Of a stretch of DNA of 64,000 nucleotides, positions 15,223-24,473 are shown one piece after another. The translations under genes were made by a program, and so were the position numbers. How positions within the stretch are numbered: position 1 is the first letter of the stretch; each line of letters opens with the position of its first letter. The notes under the pieces are model-generated. The model did not search any database. It had not been told where the DNA came from and worked only from the letters and a program-made list of their open reading frames with translations. The stretch comes from Paenibacillus polymyxa M1 (GTDB taxonomy: Bacteria; Bacillota; Bacilli; Paenibacillales; Paenibacillaceae): positions 1,247,501-1,311,500 of the forward strand of contig NC_017542.1 in assembly GCF_000237325.1 (NCBI RefSeq), given 5' to 3'.

Positions 15223-17257
15223 ATATTGGAAGCGCATCCACTTAAGGATGCATCAAATGATGCCGAGGTTACGCTTGCGCAATATGCCTTTACGCTATCA
15301 GCTCATGGTGCTGTTCTTGCTGTTTGGCATCGTGCCTTCGCTGGGACTAGGCCTGCTGGTGAATTGGACGGTGGAACGGATTATTGAGCGGCAGGTGGAA
15401 AATCATACGATGCAGTTGATTGGCAAGGTGAACGAAGCACTGGATACCAAAATGGAAAATTTGCAGAACATGACGTATCTGGTTGCCTTTAATCCTGATA
15501 TTGGGGAGTTTTGGAAAGGGCGGACGCTGGCCGATGGCCACGCGGGTCATACAAGTGGTGCAACGCCAGAAAATCAAGGGAAGCAAGCACAGCAGCCTCT
15601 CCTTAACCAGGCACCTGGCTCCAAGCAGGCAGTAAGTTCCGTACAGGAGCAGGATACCCTATATGAAATGAAGCAATTTTTGCAGGGCTTTACCACCTTA
15701 TATCCTGAAATTGCAGGGATTCTGATCGTGAACGAAAAAGGCGATTATATCAGCAATGAAATGTATGCTCGAAGCACGCGTAGCCTAACGGAAGAAGACT
15801 GGTACACACAGGCGGCGCAGCATGCAGGTATATTCACGGTGCTGGGACAGCCAAGTCACCGTAATGTGACCACTCATGTCCGGTATAAGGACAGTGAAAT
15901 TGTCTCTGTCGTTCGCTCGGTCACGGACCCAGAGACAGGACATGTACTGGGTGTGATTATGATCGATCTCAAGCTGCGGGCTGTGTCGCAAGCCGCCAGA
16001 GATGTAACCTTGGGCAAAAGCGGGTATGTCATGGTGACAGATGCCAAGGGACGCAGTGTATATATGCCAGATATGCCTTTGATTGAGCGCATTCCGCCGC
16101 AATGGTTCGGGACAGAGGATAGCGGAATGTTTACCCGTGAAGCCGGAGGTAGGGAATTGCTCTTCATGTTCCAGGCTTCCGAGTTCACGGGCTGGAGAAC
16201 AGTGGGAGTATTCCCGGCACGCGAATCTACACTGGAAGTGCGGCAAATTCAGTTCTACGTCGTCTGTTTTGTTTTCATTGTATGTCTGTTTGGTTTAACG
16301 GCATCCTTGCGATTGTCCAGTTCCATCGCGCAGCCGATTTTCCGGCTTATGTCTTATATGCGTAAGGCAGAGACAGGGGATCTTACGGTTCGCCAGTGGA
16401 GTGAGCGCGGGGATGAAATCGGAATGCTGGGCCGTAGCTTTAACCGGATGCTGGAGCAGATCCGCCGTCTCATGTTGCTTAGTGAACTAAGGGAACGGCA
16501 AAAACGGGATGCCGAACTGCGCAGTCTCCAAGAGCATATTAAGCCGCATTTTCTATACAATACGCTAGATACAATTCATTGGATGGCTCGGAAAAATGGA
16601 GCAGACGACGTATCCGACATGGTGGGGGCGTTATCGAAATTGTTCCGCCTTGGACTGAGCAAAGGGGATGACTTTATTTCGCTGCGCTCTGAGGTTGAGC
16701 ATATCACGAGCTATATGCAAATCCAGCAAACCCGTTATCGTGATCGACTTCGCTGGGAATTGAATGTTCCCGACGAGCTGAAGGATCTGTTTGTATTGAA
16801 GCTGATGCTTCAGCCTGTAGTGGAAAATGCGATTTACCATGGTATTAAGGCCAGACGCGGTCCAGGCACAATTTGCGTAGAAGCTAAAGCCGAGGACGGC
16901 AAGCTGCTGCTGACGGTACGTGACGACGGTGCAGGGATGACGGCGGAGCGTCTGTGTGAGCTGCGTGAATGGCTGGAAAGACCGCTGGAGGCGATGGAAG
17001 GAAGACGGAAACAAAAGGAAGTTCGTACAAATGGCAGAAGTTACGGCATGCTGAATGTACAAGCACGTATCCGATTGTCTTTTGGCGAGGAATATGGAAT
17101 TACATTGGACAGTAAAGAAGGGACAGGTACCTGCGTTACAATCACTCATCCGTTGCTGCTGGATATGGCGCAACTGAAGAAGCCTTATGACAAAGGAGAG
17201 GGTCAGGATGACGAAATCCAAGGGAACAGACAACGCGACAACGGCGAGTCTGATTGA
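15203..17257 (+). CDS. YesM-type sensor histidine kinase
   Basis: A 684-residue kinase with TM1 near residues 35-55, an extracytoplasmic Cache-like domain (about 60-345), TM2 (about 350-372) and a HAMP segment. The kinase core has the HIKPHFLYNTLDTIHW H-box and the ATPase motifs LQPVVENAIYHG and RDDGAGM. This is the LytS/YesM family, which pairs with YesN-type AraC response regulators, and the next gene is one. The start overlaps the binding-protein gene; ATG 15203 or 15212 are equally possible. Confidence 0.9.
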   Translation: MIIMQNKYWKRIHLRMHQMMPRLRLRNMPLRYQLMVLFLLFGIVPSLGLGLLVNWTVERIIERQVENHTMQLIGKVNEALDTKMENLQNMTYLVAFNPDIGEFWKGRTLADGHAGHTSGATPENQGKQAQQPLLNQAPGSKQAVSSVQEQDTLYEMKQFLQGFTTLYPEIAGILIVNEKGDYISNEMYARSTRSLTEEDWYTQAAQHAGIFTVLGQPSHRNVTTHVRYKDSEIVSVVRSVTDPETGHVLGVIMIDLKLRAVSQAARDVTLGKSGYVMVTDAKGRSVYMPDMPLIERIPPQWFGTEDSGMFTREAGGRELLFMFQASEFTGWRTVGVFPARESTLEVRQIQFYVVCFVFIVCLFGLTASLRLSSSIAQPIFRLMSYMRKAETGDLTVRQWSERGDEIGMLGRSFNRMLEQIRRLMLLSELRERQKRDAELRSLQEHIKPHFLYNTLDTIHWMARKNGADDVSDMVGALSKLFRLGLSKGDDFISLRSEVEHITSYMQIQQTRYRDRLRWELNVPDELKDLFVLKLMLQPVVENAIYHGIKARRGPGTICVEAKAEDGKLLLTVRDDGAGMTAERLCELREWLERPLEAMEGRRKQKEVRTNGRSYGMLNVQARIRLSFGEEYGITLDSKEGTGTCVTITHPLLLDMAQLKKPYDKGEGQDDEIQGNRQRDNGESD

Positions 17258-18509
17258 CCAAGCCATACCAGAAGTAAGCATAGCCACGGCTAAACGTTAT
17301 CAAGTATTGATCGCAGATGATGAGCCGATCATTCGTGAGGGGATTCGGGACTGCCTGGACTGGACGGCTTTGGGCATGGAGGTTGTAGCAGAGGCCGAGG
17401 ACGGTGAAGAAGCGCTGAAGCTGGTTGGTCAGCTTAGCATCGACATTGTGCTGGTCGATATGAATATGCCGTTCATGGATGGGATTGAACTGATTCGGCA
17501 GCTGAGGGAAGGACGCTCGGAGTGCCGTTGCCTGATCATTTCCGGGCATGATGAATTTGCTTATGCACAGGAAGCTGTCCGGCTTGGCGTAGAAGATTAT
17601 ATTCTGAAGCCGGTAAATGCGGATCAGCTTCACGCTGCATTGTCACGGCTTCGTCAGCGACTGGACGAGGAGCACAAACGCGCCGCCTATGTAGAACAAG
17701 CTGCCGGGCAGATTGAACGGAATATTCCGCTGCTGCGTCAGCGATTTTGTCTGGAATGGCTGGAAGGACAGCACACGGGAAAAGACGTCATGGAGCAGTT
17801 GGCGTTTTTACGTCTTCCATCCCGGCCACCTGTTCAGATCGGTGTCGTACGGTGGCCTGCGGCAGAGGCCCGGCAGACGATTATGCGCGAGAATGACCGC
17901 CAGTTGTTTCTTTTTGCCGCTGAAAATATTATTGGCGAACTGCTGGAGGACCGACCGCATGTGTTGTTCCGCGATGCGAACGGACTGATCGGCATATGCC
18001 TGTGGCAGGAGGCACCCGAGACGATCGGCGCTTCCATGGAGCAGGCGATTGGACGTTACCTGAATATAGCGGTTCATACGCATGTGGAGTCCAACGAGGG
18101 TGGGCTGGAAGGCGCAATCAATGCGTACCGGGTGAGCCGGGATCGGGTGTACGGTGAAGCGCAGCTATCTCCCATCGTACGCCGGGCACGGCAGCTTATT
18201 CAGGAAGGTTATGCCGATCGCGAGCTGACGCTGGAAGCTCTTGCCTCGCGGCTACAGGTATCGGCTGTATATCTCAGCCGTGTGCTCAAAAAGGAGCTCA
18301 ACGACAGTTTCGTGACCCTCGTCACGCGTGCCCGTATCCGCAAAGCAGTGCAGCTACTGGACTCTACGACATTGTCTGTGCTTGATATAGCAGAACGTAC
18401 GGGATACGATAGTCAGCACTATTTTAGCACTGCTTTTAAAAAAGCCATGGGCGTGTCTCCTGTGCAGTACCGTAAGGGCGGGGGAATTCAGGAAAATTCG
18501 TCGGAATAG
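17208..18509 (+). CDS. YesN-type response regulator with AraC DNA-binding domain
   Basis: A receiver domain (about 30-150) has DDEP, the phospho-acceptor in VDMNMPFMDG and the Lys in LKPVNADQL. A middle linker follows, then two AraC-type helix-turn-helices (LTLEALASRLQVSAVYLSRVLKK and VLDIAERTGYDSQHYFSTAFKKAMGVSP in sense, each a standard motif). It is the partner of the YesM-like kinase, whose gene it overlaps by 50 nt. ATG 17208 has AAGGAG at 9 nt and is preferred over ATG 17187. A likely target is a sugar-utilisation operon such as the ABC transporter at 21.8 kb (inference). Confidence 0.9.
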   Translation: MTKSKGTDNATTASLIDQAIPEVSIATAKRYQVLIADDEPIIREGIRDCLDWTALGMEVVAEAEDGEEALKLVGQLSIDIVLVDMNMPFMDGIELIRQLREGRSECRCLIISGHDEFAYAQEAVRLGVEDYILKPVNADQLHAALSRLRQRLDEEHKRAAYVEQAAGQIERNIPLLRQRFCLEWLEGQHTGKDVMEQLAFLRLPSRPPVQIGVVRWPAAEARQTIMRENDRQLFLFAAENIIGELLEDRPHVLFRDANGLIGICLWQEAPETIGASMEQAIGRYLNIAVHTHVESNEGGLEGAINAYRVSRDRVYGEAQLSPIVRRARQLIQEGYADRELTLEALASRLQVSAVYLSRVLKKELNDSFVTLVTRARIRKAVQLLDSTTLSVLDIAERTGYDSQHYFSTAFKKAMGVSPVQYRKGGGIQENSSE

Positions 18510-18566
18510 GAATGTTGGATTGCGGAATTGCCTTGCGCCCTCTCATGATAATCTGTGCTAAAAAGT

Positions 18567-18582
18567 GTGTGTGTAATCACAC
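18567..18582. promoter_or_regulatory. Palindrome before hcp, Crp/Fnr-like
   Basis: GTGTG-N6-CACAC is an interrupted palindrome 70 bp upstream of the hybrid cluster protein gene. It resembles a Crp/Fnr-family half-site spacing (TGTGA-N6-TCACA) but is not an exact match. An oxygen or nitric-oxide regulator is plausible. Confidence 0.4.
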
Positions 18583-18652
18583 CCGCACGTTCAGGGGTTT
18601 GTTACGCTGTAGATAACGAACAAATATCTATCAATATTTGGAGGAAAACGAT

Positions 18653-19945
18653 ATGTTTTGTTATCAGTGTGAACAGACGCCGAGCGGCGGGTGTAAAGTC
18701 ATCGGAGTATGTGGGAAAAATGAGACGGTAGCAAGCTTGCAAGATACAATGATTTTTGCATTAAAAGGGATTGCTGCCTATGCGACACATGCTCGTCAGT
18801 TGGGATATACCGATCCTGAGGTGGATCGGATCACGCATGAAGCGTTATATATGACCTTAACCAATTCTAACTTTAATGTACAAGAGCATTTGGAGATGGC
18901 GATGAAGGTCGGAAATGCTGCTGTACGGATCATGGATGTGCTGGATCGTGCGCATACGGATCGTTTTGGCATTCCACAGCCGATTACCGTCAGCCAAAAT
19001 AAAATCGAAGGCCAATGCATCGTCGTGACCGGACATAATTTGTACGCGCTGGAAGAATTACTGCGTCAGACCGAAGGAAAGGGCATCAATATCTACACTC
19101 ACTCGGAGATGCTGCCTGCCCACGGTTATCCGGCGTTGAAAAAATATGCACATCTCAAGGGCAATATCGGCAAGGCCTGGTACGATCAACGCAGATTGTT
19201 TGAGGAATTCCCAGGGGCGATTCTTGCTACGACGAACTGTGTTATGCCGATTAAAGGCACCTATGCAAACCGCTTCTTCTCGTATGAAGTAGCAGGGCTG
19301 GAGGGTGTTGCCAAAATTGTGAACGACGATTTCTCTCCACTGATTGAACGCGCGTTGGCTCTGCCAGCCGCAGATGTAGACTCTGAACAGGTGCTTACGA
19401 CAGGATACCATCATGAGACAGTCATTGGGCTGGCACCTGAGATCATTCAGGCAGTCAAAGATGGACATATCCGCCGTTTCTTCGTCATCGCAGGCTGCGA
19501 CGCACCAGGCAAAGGCGGTAACTATTACCGCGAGCTGGCTACATCCTTGCCGAACGACACGGTCATTTTGACCACGTCTTGTGGTAAGTTCCGCTTTAAT
19601 GATGTGGACTACGGCACCGTTGGAGATACTGGCATTCCGCGTTATATTGATTTGGGACAATGCAATAATTCCGGTTCTACTGTGAAAATCGCTCTGGCAT
19701 TAGCCGATGCTTTCGGATGCACAGTGAATGAGCTGCCTGTCAGCATTGTGCTGTCCTGGTTTGAGCAAAAAGCGGTTGCCATCCTGCTAGGCTTGTTCAG
19801 TCTTGGTATCCAGGATATTCGCATCGGACCGAAACCGCCTGAGTTTATTTCTTCTGGTGTATTGGATGTGTTGGTGGAGATGTTTGGCTTGAAGCTAATT
19901 ACGACCGCAGAGGAAGATATGAAAGCGATGCTGGCGTTGTCGTAA
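18653..19945 (+). CDS. hcp: Hybrid cluster protein (hydroxylamine reductase)
   Basis: A 430-residue iron-sulfur-oxygen protein. The N-terminal CYQCEQTPSGGCKVIGVCG supplies the four cysteines of the proximal cluster; later ligands of the hybrid cluster are seen in TTNCVMP, GCDAPGKGG, TTSCGKFRF and the DLGQCNN segment. Hcp is a nitric oxide reductase or nitrosylase and reduces hydroxylamine in vitro; it is induced under anaerobic nitrosative stress. ATG 18653 follows TTGGAGG; a longer frame to 18638 begins at that site and is rejected. It is a single-gene unit with its own terminator. Confidence 0.95.
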   Translation: MFCYQCEQTPSGGCKVIGVCGKNETVASLQDTMIFALKGIAAYATHARQLGYTDPEVDRITHEALYMTLTNSNFNVQEHLEMAMKVGNAAVRIMDVLDRAHTDRFGIPQPITVSQNKIEGQCIVVTGHNLYALEELLRQTEGKGINIYTHSEMLPAHGYPALKKYAHLKGNIGKAWYDQRRLFEEFPGAILATTNCVMPIKGTYANRFFSYEVAGLEGVAKIVNDDFSPLIERALALPAADVDSEQVLTTGYHHETVIGLAPEIIQAVKDGHIRRFFVIAGCDAPGKGGNYYRELATSLPNDTVILTTSCGKFRFNDVDYGTVGDTGIPRYIDLGQCNNSGSTVKIALALADAFGCTVNELPVSIVLSWFEQKAVAILLGLFSLGIQDIRIGPKPPEFISSGVLDVLVEMFGLKLITTAEEDMKAMLALS

Positions 19946-19956
19946 GAGGTAGGTAG

Positions 19957-19986
19957 GGAACTGCAGAGTGCAGTTCCTTTTTTTTG
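19957..19986 (+). terminator. Terminator of hcp
   Basis: A 9-bp perfect stem GGAACTGCA/TGCAGTTCC (19957-19965, 19969-19977) with a GAG loop is followed by a run of about nine T. Confidence 0.9.
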
Positions 19987-19988
19987 TT

Positions 19989-20336
19989 TCATCGTTCATC
20001 CATTCTCATAAATATATCCGTAAGAATCTTTAAGGCCAGCTCAGTATCTTTGGATTCACGAGTTCTTAGGAGAGACAAAATGGCTTTTATACTCGAATCT
20101 TCTTCGGTAAGCTCATCATTTTCCTTCACATATGTAAGCAATTGATAGACGCCCACGTTCAATGCTTTCGCTATTTTCTCCAGATTTTTCAAAGATATAT
20201 TTCTCTCCGCACGCTCGATGAAACCAATATAACTCGAATTGAATCCTGCTTGTTCGGCTAAAGCTTCTTGCGAAAGCCCTTTGGACTTTCGAATATCTCG
20301 GATACGTGTACCGACTAATTCTAAAAGTTCTGACAT
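19989..20336 (-). CDS. XRE-family transcriptional regulator, 115 aa
   Basis: An N-terminal HTH (about 5-65; RIRDIRKSKGLSQEALAEQAG and SYIGFIERAERNISLKNLEKIA) is followed by a helical tail of about 50 residues. It resembles SinR/C.EsaI-type small repressors. AGAGGTG precedes the ATG. It lies next to the 171-codon helical gene transcribed in the opposite direction; no target is evident. Confidence 0.8.
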   Translation of the reverse strand: MSELLELVGTRIRDIRKSKGLSQEALAEQAGFNSSYIGFIERAERNISLKNLEKIAKALNVGVYQLLTYVKENDELTEEDSSIKAILSLLRTRESKDTELALKILTDIFMRMDER

Positions 20337-20546
20337 GAATACACCTCTCTATAGTTAGAAGTGTAGAGAAAGAGTTACATCTAATTAATATGCGTTAGTA
20401 AGTAAATTGAATTAAAAACTACTATATAGTAATATTCATTATGAAGCTTGTCCGATAGCTAGAAAATTATACATTTTAGTGGTCCATTCATATGCTACGT
20501 TGCTCACACTGTTTATGAAATTCTAATTCAGGAGTTGATTCCCCCC

Positions 20547-21050
20547 ATGAAACATTACTCCTTAAGCAACCAACTACATAGTGAAGCTGATTTTAAATTG
20601 CCTAAGTATAGTGACACCCACATATTGAATTGCATGCTGGATTTTCAAAACCTTGCCCAACACCAAATACAGCTTGCCCAGATGATGCGCGACCATAATC
20701 AATGGCTAAACTGCCTCATTCTTTGCGATCGCGCCATGTTTTCAATGGCGAAGGCCATATATGTACATCGAAATCAAATCATACCTTTATCCATCAGCCT
20801 ATCCATGAACGATCTGCTCAGGCTAATTCGCTCGGATGCGGAGCCGTGTTTAGATATGGTGCTGTTTATGGGTACCGTGCATTATTTGGTTTCTGGAGAG
20901 GATGAAGCATCCGAGGAGACGATGAAACAGGAGGAAGTAGACCTGTTGCTTTATAAAACAGACTCTATTCTAGAGCGTCTATCACGGCGGATTGTAGCTA
21001 ATCCATCGAAGCGCTATCCGTCTATTTTTAAAGAAACCTCGTTACATTAA
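20547..21050 (+). CDS. Hypothetical helical protein, HEPN-like
   Basis: A 167-residue protein, largely helical, with a central block NQWLNCLILCDRAMFSMAKA and SMNDLLRLIRSDAEPCLDMV that resembles HEPN-type domains (in their non-nuclease form; no clear R-x4-6-H is seen). No signal peptide. The in-frame TTG at 20535 abuts AGGAG, so ATG 20547 is preferred (spacing 12, long). It is followed at 46 nt by the MazG-like gene. Confidence 0.5.
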   Translation: MKHYSLSNQLHSEADFKLPKYSDTHILNCMLDFQNLAQHQIQLAQMMRDHNQWLNCLILCDRAMFSMAKAIYVHRNQIIPLSISLSMNDLLRLIRSDAEPCLDMVLFMGTVHYLVSGEDEASEETMKQEEVDLLLYKTDSILERLSRRIVANPSKRYPSIFKETSLH

Positions 21051-21096
21051 ATTGTTGAATTTTTTAAACTTCATATCAGAAAGGGTGTTATTTGAT

Positions 21097-21423
21097 ATGC
21101 CTACATACAACAAGCTGGTGCGGGACCGGATCCCGCATATCATTATGTCTCAGGGTAAGGAAAGTCGGACACGCATTTTAGACACAGAGGAATATAAGCA
21201 GGAACTGCGAACGAAGCTTCGTGAAGAGACTGAGGAATATTTTGCAGCGGACAAAGATCAGGATGCGCTGGAAGAACTGGCGGACATGCTGGAAGTCATC
21301 CGAGCGCTGGCGGAAGTACATGGAGCGAATGTAACCGAGCTGGACAAGCTGCTGGCGGCCAAAACCGAGGCACGAGGCGGATTCCAGGAGCGGGTGTTCT
21401 TAATTGATGTCGATGAAGTTTAA
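21097..21423 (+). CDS. MazG-like NTP pyrophosphohydrolase
   Basis: A 108-residue all-helical protein starting MPTYNKLVRDRIPHII, with the metal-binding EETEEYF and EELADMLEVIRAL segments of the phosphoribosyl-ATP pyrophosphohydrolase/MazG fold (E-x3-E and E-x2-D). It probably hydrolyses non-canonical nucleoside triphosphates. ATG 21097 follows GAAAGGGTG (10 nt); upstream in-frame codons are not protein-like. Confidence 0.82.
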   Translation: MPTYNKLVRDRIPHIIMSQGKESRTRILDTEEYKQELRTKLREETEEYFAADKDQDALEELADMLEVIRALAEVHGANVTELDKLLAAKTEARGGFQERVFLIDVDEV

Positions 21424-21688
21424 CGTCAAGCTCATTCGGATAACTTAGCGGATGAGCTTATAGCTGGAATACAACATGCCTCCGGGGTAAAGCTGTTGGC
21501 TCCGCATCTAAAATAGCTTTTCAATCAATTGCAACTACCCTCCATTGCCCCTCATTGTTTTTTATTAAAGTAATACCTTCCCCCACACAAAGGTTAAAAT
21601 TTTATAAAAAAAGTTCAAAACCTGCAAAGACCTTCCCCAGCCTGGAATGATACCATGTGTTTGCACATAAAAAAAGGAGAGGTACTCA
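21424..21688. other. Intergenic region before the sugar transporter
   Basis: This stretch holds an imperfect hairpin (about 21429-21462, arms CTCATTCG/CGGATGAG) without a T-run and AT-rich sequence that probably contains the transporter promoter. I cannot place -35/-10 boxes with confidence and see no gene. Confidence 0.4.
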
Positions 21689-21787
21689 TTGCCTCACTTA
21701 TGTAAGCGCTATCTAACTTCTAGTCTAATTAGCACTGACCTGAGGATTTTACAAAATCCTTACCTTCAAATGACCTGCATCACATGA
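21689..21787 (+). CDS. Possible leader peptide, 32 aa
   Basis: A TTG frame ([15 protein letters not shown]...) has an excellent AAAGGAGAGG site 6-9 nt upstream. It ends in a TGA that overlaps the ATG at 21784 (ATGA), the first in-frame ATG of the binding-protein gene. This would couple it to the transporter. The composition is not typical of a folded protein, and the cre site lies inside it, so it may be chance. Confidence 0.25.
   Translation: MPHLCKRYLTSSLISTDLRILQNPYLQMTCIT
21700..21714 (+). promoter_or_regulatory. cre site (CcpA operator)
   Basis: ATGTAAGCGCTATCT matches the cre consensus at every fixed position but the last. Its position 90 bp before the transporter operon suggests catabolite repression. 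Confidence 0.55.
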
Positions 21788-21804
21788 GGAAAGGGGAACT
21801 TCAT

Positions 21805-22890
21805 ATGAAAAAAGGAGCTGTTGTTGTTTGGCTTCTGGTTTTGGCCCTGATGCTTTCGGCCTGCAATCTGGCGGAGAGTGGAACGGGCAGCAAGGAAAAA
21901 GGCTATGTGGGTATTTCCATGCCGACCAAATCGTCCGAGCGTTGGGTAGGGGACGGGGAGAATATGGTTCGGTTGTTTCAGGAGCAAGGCTATAAAACGG
22001 ATTTACAGTATGCCGAGGATGTGGTGGAAAATCAAATTTCCCAAATCGAAAATATGATCACCAAGGGCGTCAATGTAATGGTCATCGCTTCGGTCGATGG
22101 GAACACGCTGACGGATGTAATTCAGAAGGCACACGACCAAGGGATTCAAGTCATTTCTTACGACCGTCTGATTCGCAACACACCGTATCTGACGTATTAT
22201 GCGACTTTTGATAACTTCAAGGTGGGCGTGTTACAGGCGGCATATATTGAGAAGAAGCTGGGCCTCAAAGAAGGCAAGGGCCCTTTCAATATCGAGCTGT
22301 TCGGCGGATCACCGGATGATAATAACGCATACTTCTTCTTTAATGGTGCGATGTCCGTACTTAAACCATACATTGATTCCGGCAAGCTGGTTGTGCGCAG
22401 CAAGCAGATGACGATGGCACAGATCGCTACGCTGCGATGGGACGGAGCTTTAGCACAGTCGCGGATGGATAATCTGCTGAGTGCCTACTATTCAGGGGCC
22501 AATCTGGACGCGGTGCTCTCCCCGTATGACGGCATTAGTATCGGTATCATTTCATCCCTCAAAGGGGTCGGATATGGATCTGCGAATAAGCCACTGCCGA
22601 TCATCACGGGACAGGATGCAGAACTGGCTTCAATTAAATCTATTGTGGCTGGTGAGCAGACCCAAACCATATTTAAGGACACCCGCAAGCTGGCTGAGCA
22701 AACGGTCGTGATGGCCAACAGCATTTTACAGGGCAAGCAAGCGAAAGTGAATGACGTTAAATCCTATAACAACGGTAAAAAGGTAATTCCTGCGTACTTG
22801 CTTGATCCGATCTCGGTGGATCGGACGAATGTGGAGAAGGATATTGTCGGCAGTCACTATTACACCAAAGAGCAAATTGGTCTCAAATAA
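21805..22890 (+). CDS. Sugar ABC transporter substrate-binding lipoprotein (ChvE-like)
   Basis: A 361-residue lipoprotein (signal [11 protein letters not shown], lipobox Cys) with the ribose/xylose-type binding fold. [19 protein letters not shown] phrasing ([16 protein letters not shown]), [20 protein letters not shown] and [12 protein letters not shown] match the multiple-monosaccharide binding protein ChvE/XylF group, for xylose, arabinose, glucose or galactose. It is the first gene of a three-gene operon with the ATPase and permease. ATG 21805 follows AGGAAAGGGG. Confidence 0.88.
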   Translation: MKKGAVVVWLLVLALMLSACNLAESGTGSKEKGYVGISMPTKSSERWVGDGENMVRLFQEQGYKTDLQYAEDVVENQISQIENMITKGVNVMVIASVDGNTLTDVIQKAHDQGIQVISYDRLIRNTPYLTYYATFDNFKVGVLQAAYIEKKLGLKEGKGPFNIELFGGSPDDNNAYFFFNGAMSVLKPYIDSGKLVVRSKQMTMAQIATLRWDGALAQSRMDNLLSAYYSGANLDAVLSPYDGISIGIISSLKGVGYGSANKPLPIITGQDAELASIKSIVAGEQTQTIFKDTRKLAEQTVVMANSILQGKQAKVNDVKSYNNGKKVIPAYLLDPISVDRTNVEKDIVGSHYYTKEQIGLK

Positions 22891-22922
22891 GAGTAAGAAT
22901 CCAACCGAAAGGAGCGTATCCC

Positions 22923-24473
22923 ATGACTGGAATCATTTTGGAAATGAAGGGAATTACCAAAACCTTTCCTGGCGTAAAGGCATTGGAAAATGTAAATCTC
23001 AAGGTCAAGGAAGGCGAGATTCACTCGCTGTGCGGCGAGAACGGTGCGGGCAAGTCGACGCTAATGAAGGTACTGAGCGGTGTATATTCGCATGGAACCT
23101 ACGAAGGGGATATTATTTTCCAAGGCAAAACGTGTGAGTTCAAGGATATCAAGCAGAGTGAGGAATTGGGCATCGTCATTATCCATCAGGAGCTGGCATT
23201 GATCCCGTATCTCTCGATTGCGGAAAATATATATCTGGGCAACGAGCGCGCTAGCGGCGGTGTGATTGATTGGAAAGAGACTTTTGTGGGGACACGCGAT
23301 CTGCTGTCTAAGGTCGGTTTGAGTGAAAATCCCAATACATTGGTTACGAACATCGGGGTCGGCAAGCAACAGCTGGTCGAAATTGCGAAAGCGCTCTCTA
23401 AAAAGGTAAAGCTGCTTATTCTGGATGAACCGACAGCGGCATTGAATGAGGATGATAGTGAAAATCTGCTTAATTTGATGCTGGAGTTTAAAAAACAGGG
23501 CATTTCCTGCATTCTCATCTCCCACAAGCTGAATGAGGTCGCAAAGGTGTCGGATTCGATTACGATTTTGCGAGATGGGAAGACGATTGAGACGCTGGAT
23601 ATGAAAAAGGATGAGGTCACAGAGGATCGGATCATTAGCGGGATGGTTGGACGCGATTTGACCAGCCGTTATCCAGAGCGTCATGCCAAGATTGGCAAAG
23701 TTGTGTTGGAAGTGAAGGACTGGACGGTGTATCACGAGCATCATGCAGACCGCAAGGTGCTGGATCAGGTGAATCTGAATATTCGCAGCGGTGAAATTGT
23801 CGGTATTGCCGGGCTGATGGGAGCAGGACGGACCGAGCTGGCGATGAGTATCTTTGGCAAGTCATACGGACGCAATATCTCGGGTCAACTGATTAAGGAC
23901 GGTAAGCCGATCCAGAACAACACGGTTACGGACGCGATTAACAACGGTTTTGCCTATGTGACGGAGGATCGCAAGGAGTATGGCCTCATTTTAATGGATG
24001 ATATCAAGCGCAATATTTCGTTGACCGGTCTGAGCAAGCTGACGAAAGGCGCTGTGGTCAATGAGCAGGAGGAAGTCGTCGTTGCAGAGGAAATGAAAAA
24101 AAGCATGAACATCAAAGCGCCGAGCATTTTACAGAAAACCGGTAATCTGAGTGGCGGTAATCAGCAGAAGGTAGTACTGAGCAAATGGATTTTTGCCGGA
24201 CCGGATATTCTGATTCTAGATGAACCGACGCGCGGCATAGATGTGGGTGCTAAATATGAAATCTACACGATCATTCATCGACTTGCCGCTGAGGGTAAGG
24301 GTGTGCTGGTCATTTCGTCTGAGCTGCCAGAGGTACTAGGCTTGTGTGACCGGATTTATGTCATGAATGCCGGGCGGATCACCGGAGAGGTTAGCCGTGA
24401 GGACGCATCGCAGGAAACGTTGATGAGATATATGACCAAGTCAGGAGGCGTGAAGCATGGAAACCATAACTAA
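22923..24473 (+). CDS. Sugar ABC transporter, tandem ATP-binding protein (GguA/XylG-like)
   Basis: A 516-residue protein with two ABC domains. The first has Walker [10 protein letters not shown], a signature degenerated to [15 protein letters not shown], and Walker [12 protein letters not shown]. The second has a degenerate Walker A (GLMGAGRTE), [14 protein letters not shown] and [16 protein letters not shown]. This is the monosaccharide (CUT2) family. It lies 32 nt after the binding protein and overlaps the permease by 17 nt. AAAGGAG precedes the ATG. Confidence 0.92.
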   Translation: MTGIILEMKGITKTFPGVKALENVNLKVKEGEIHSLCGENGAGKSTLMKVLSGVYSHGTYEGDIIFQGKTCEFKDIKQSEELGIVIIHQELALIPYLSIAENIYLGNERASGGVIDWKETFVGTRDLLSKVGLSENPNTLVTNIGVGKQQLVEIAKALSKKVKLLILDEPTAALNEDDSENLLNLMLEFKKQGISCILISHKLNEVAKVSDSITILRDGKTIETLDMKKDEVTEDRIISGMVGRDLTSRYPERHAKIGKVVLEVKDWTVYHEHHADRKVLDQVNLNIRSGEIVGIAGLMGAGRTELAMSIFGKSYGRNISGQLIKDGKPIQNNTVTDAINNGFAYVTEDRKEYGLILMDDIKRNISLTGLSKLTKGAVVNEQEEVVVAEEMKKSMNIKAPSILQKTGNLSGGNQQKVVLSKWIFAGPDILILDEPTRGIDVGAKYEIYTIIHRLAAEGKGVLVISSELPEVLGLCDRIYVMNAGRITGEVSREDASQETLMRYMTKSGGVKHGNHN

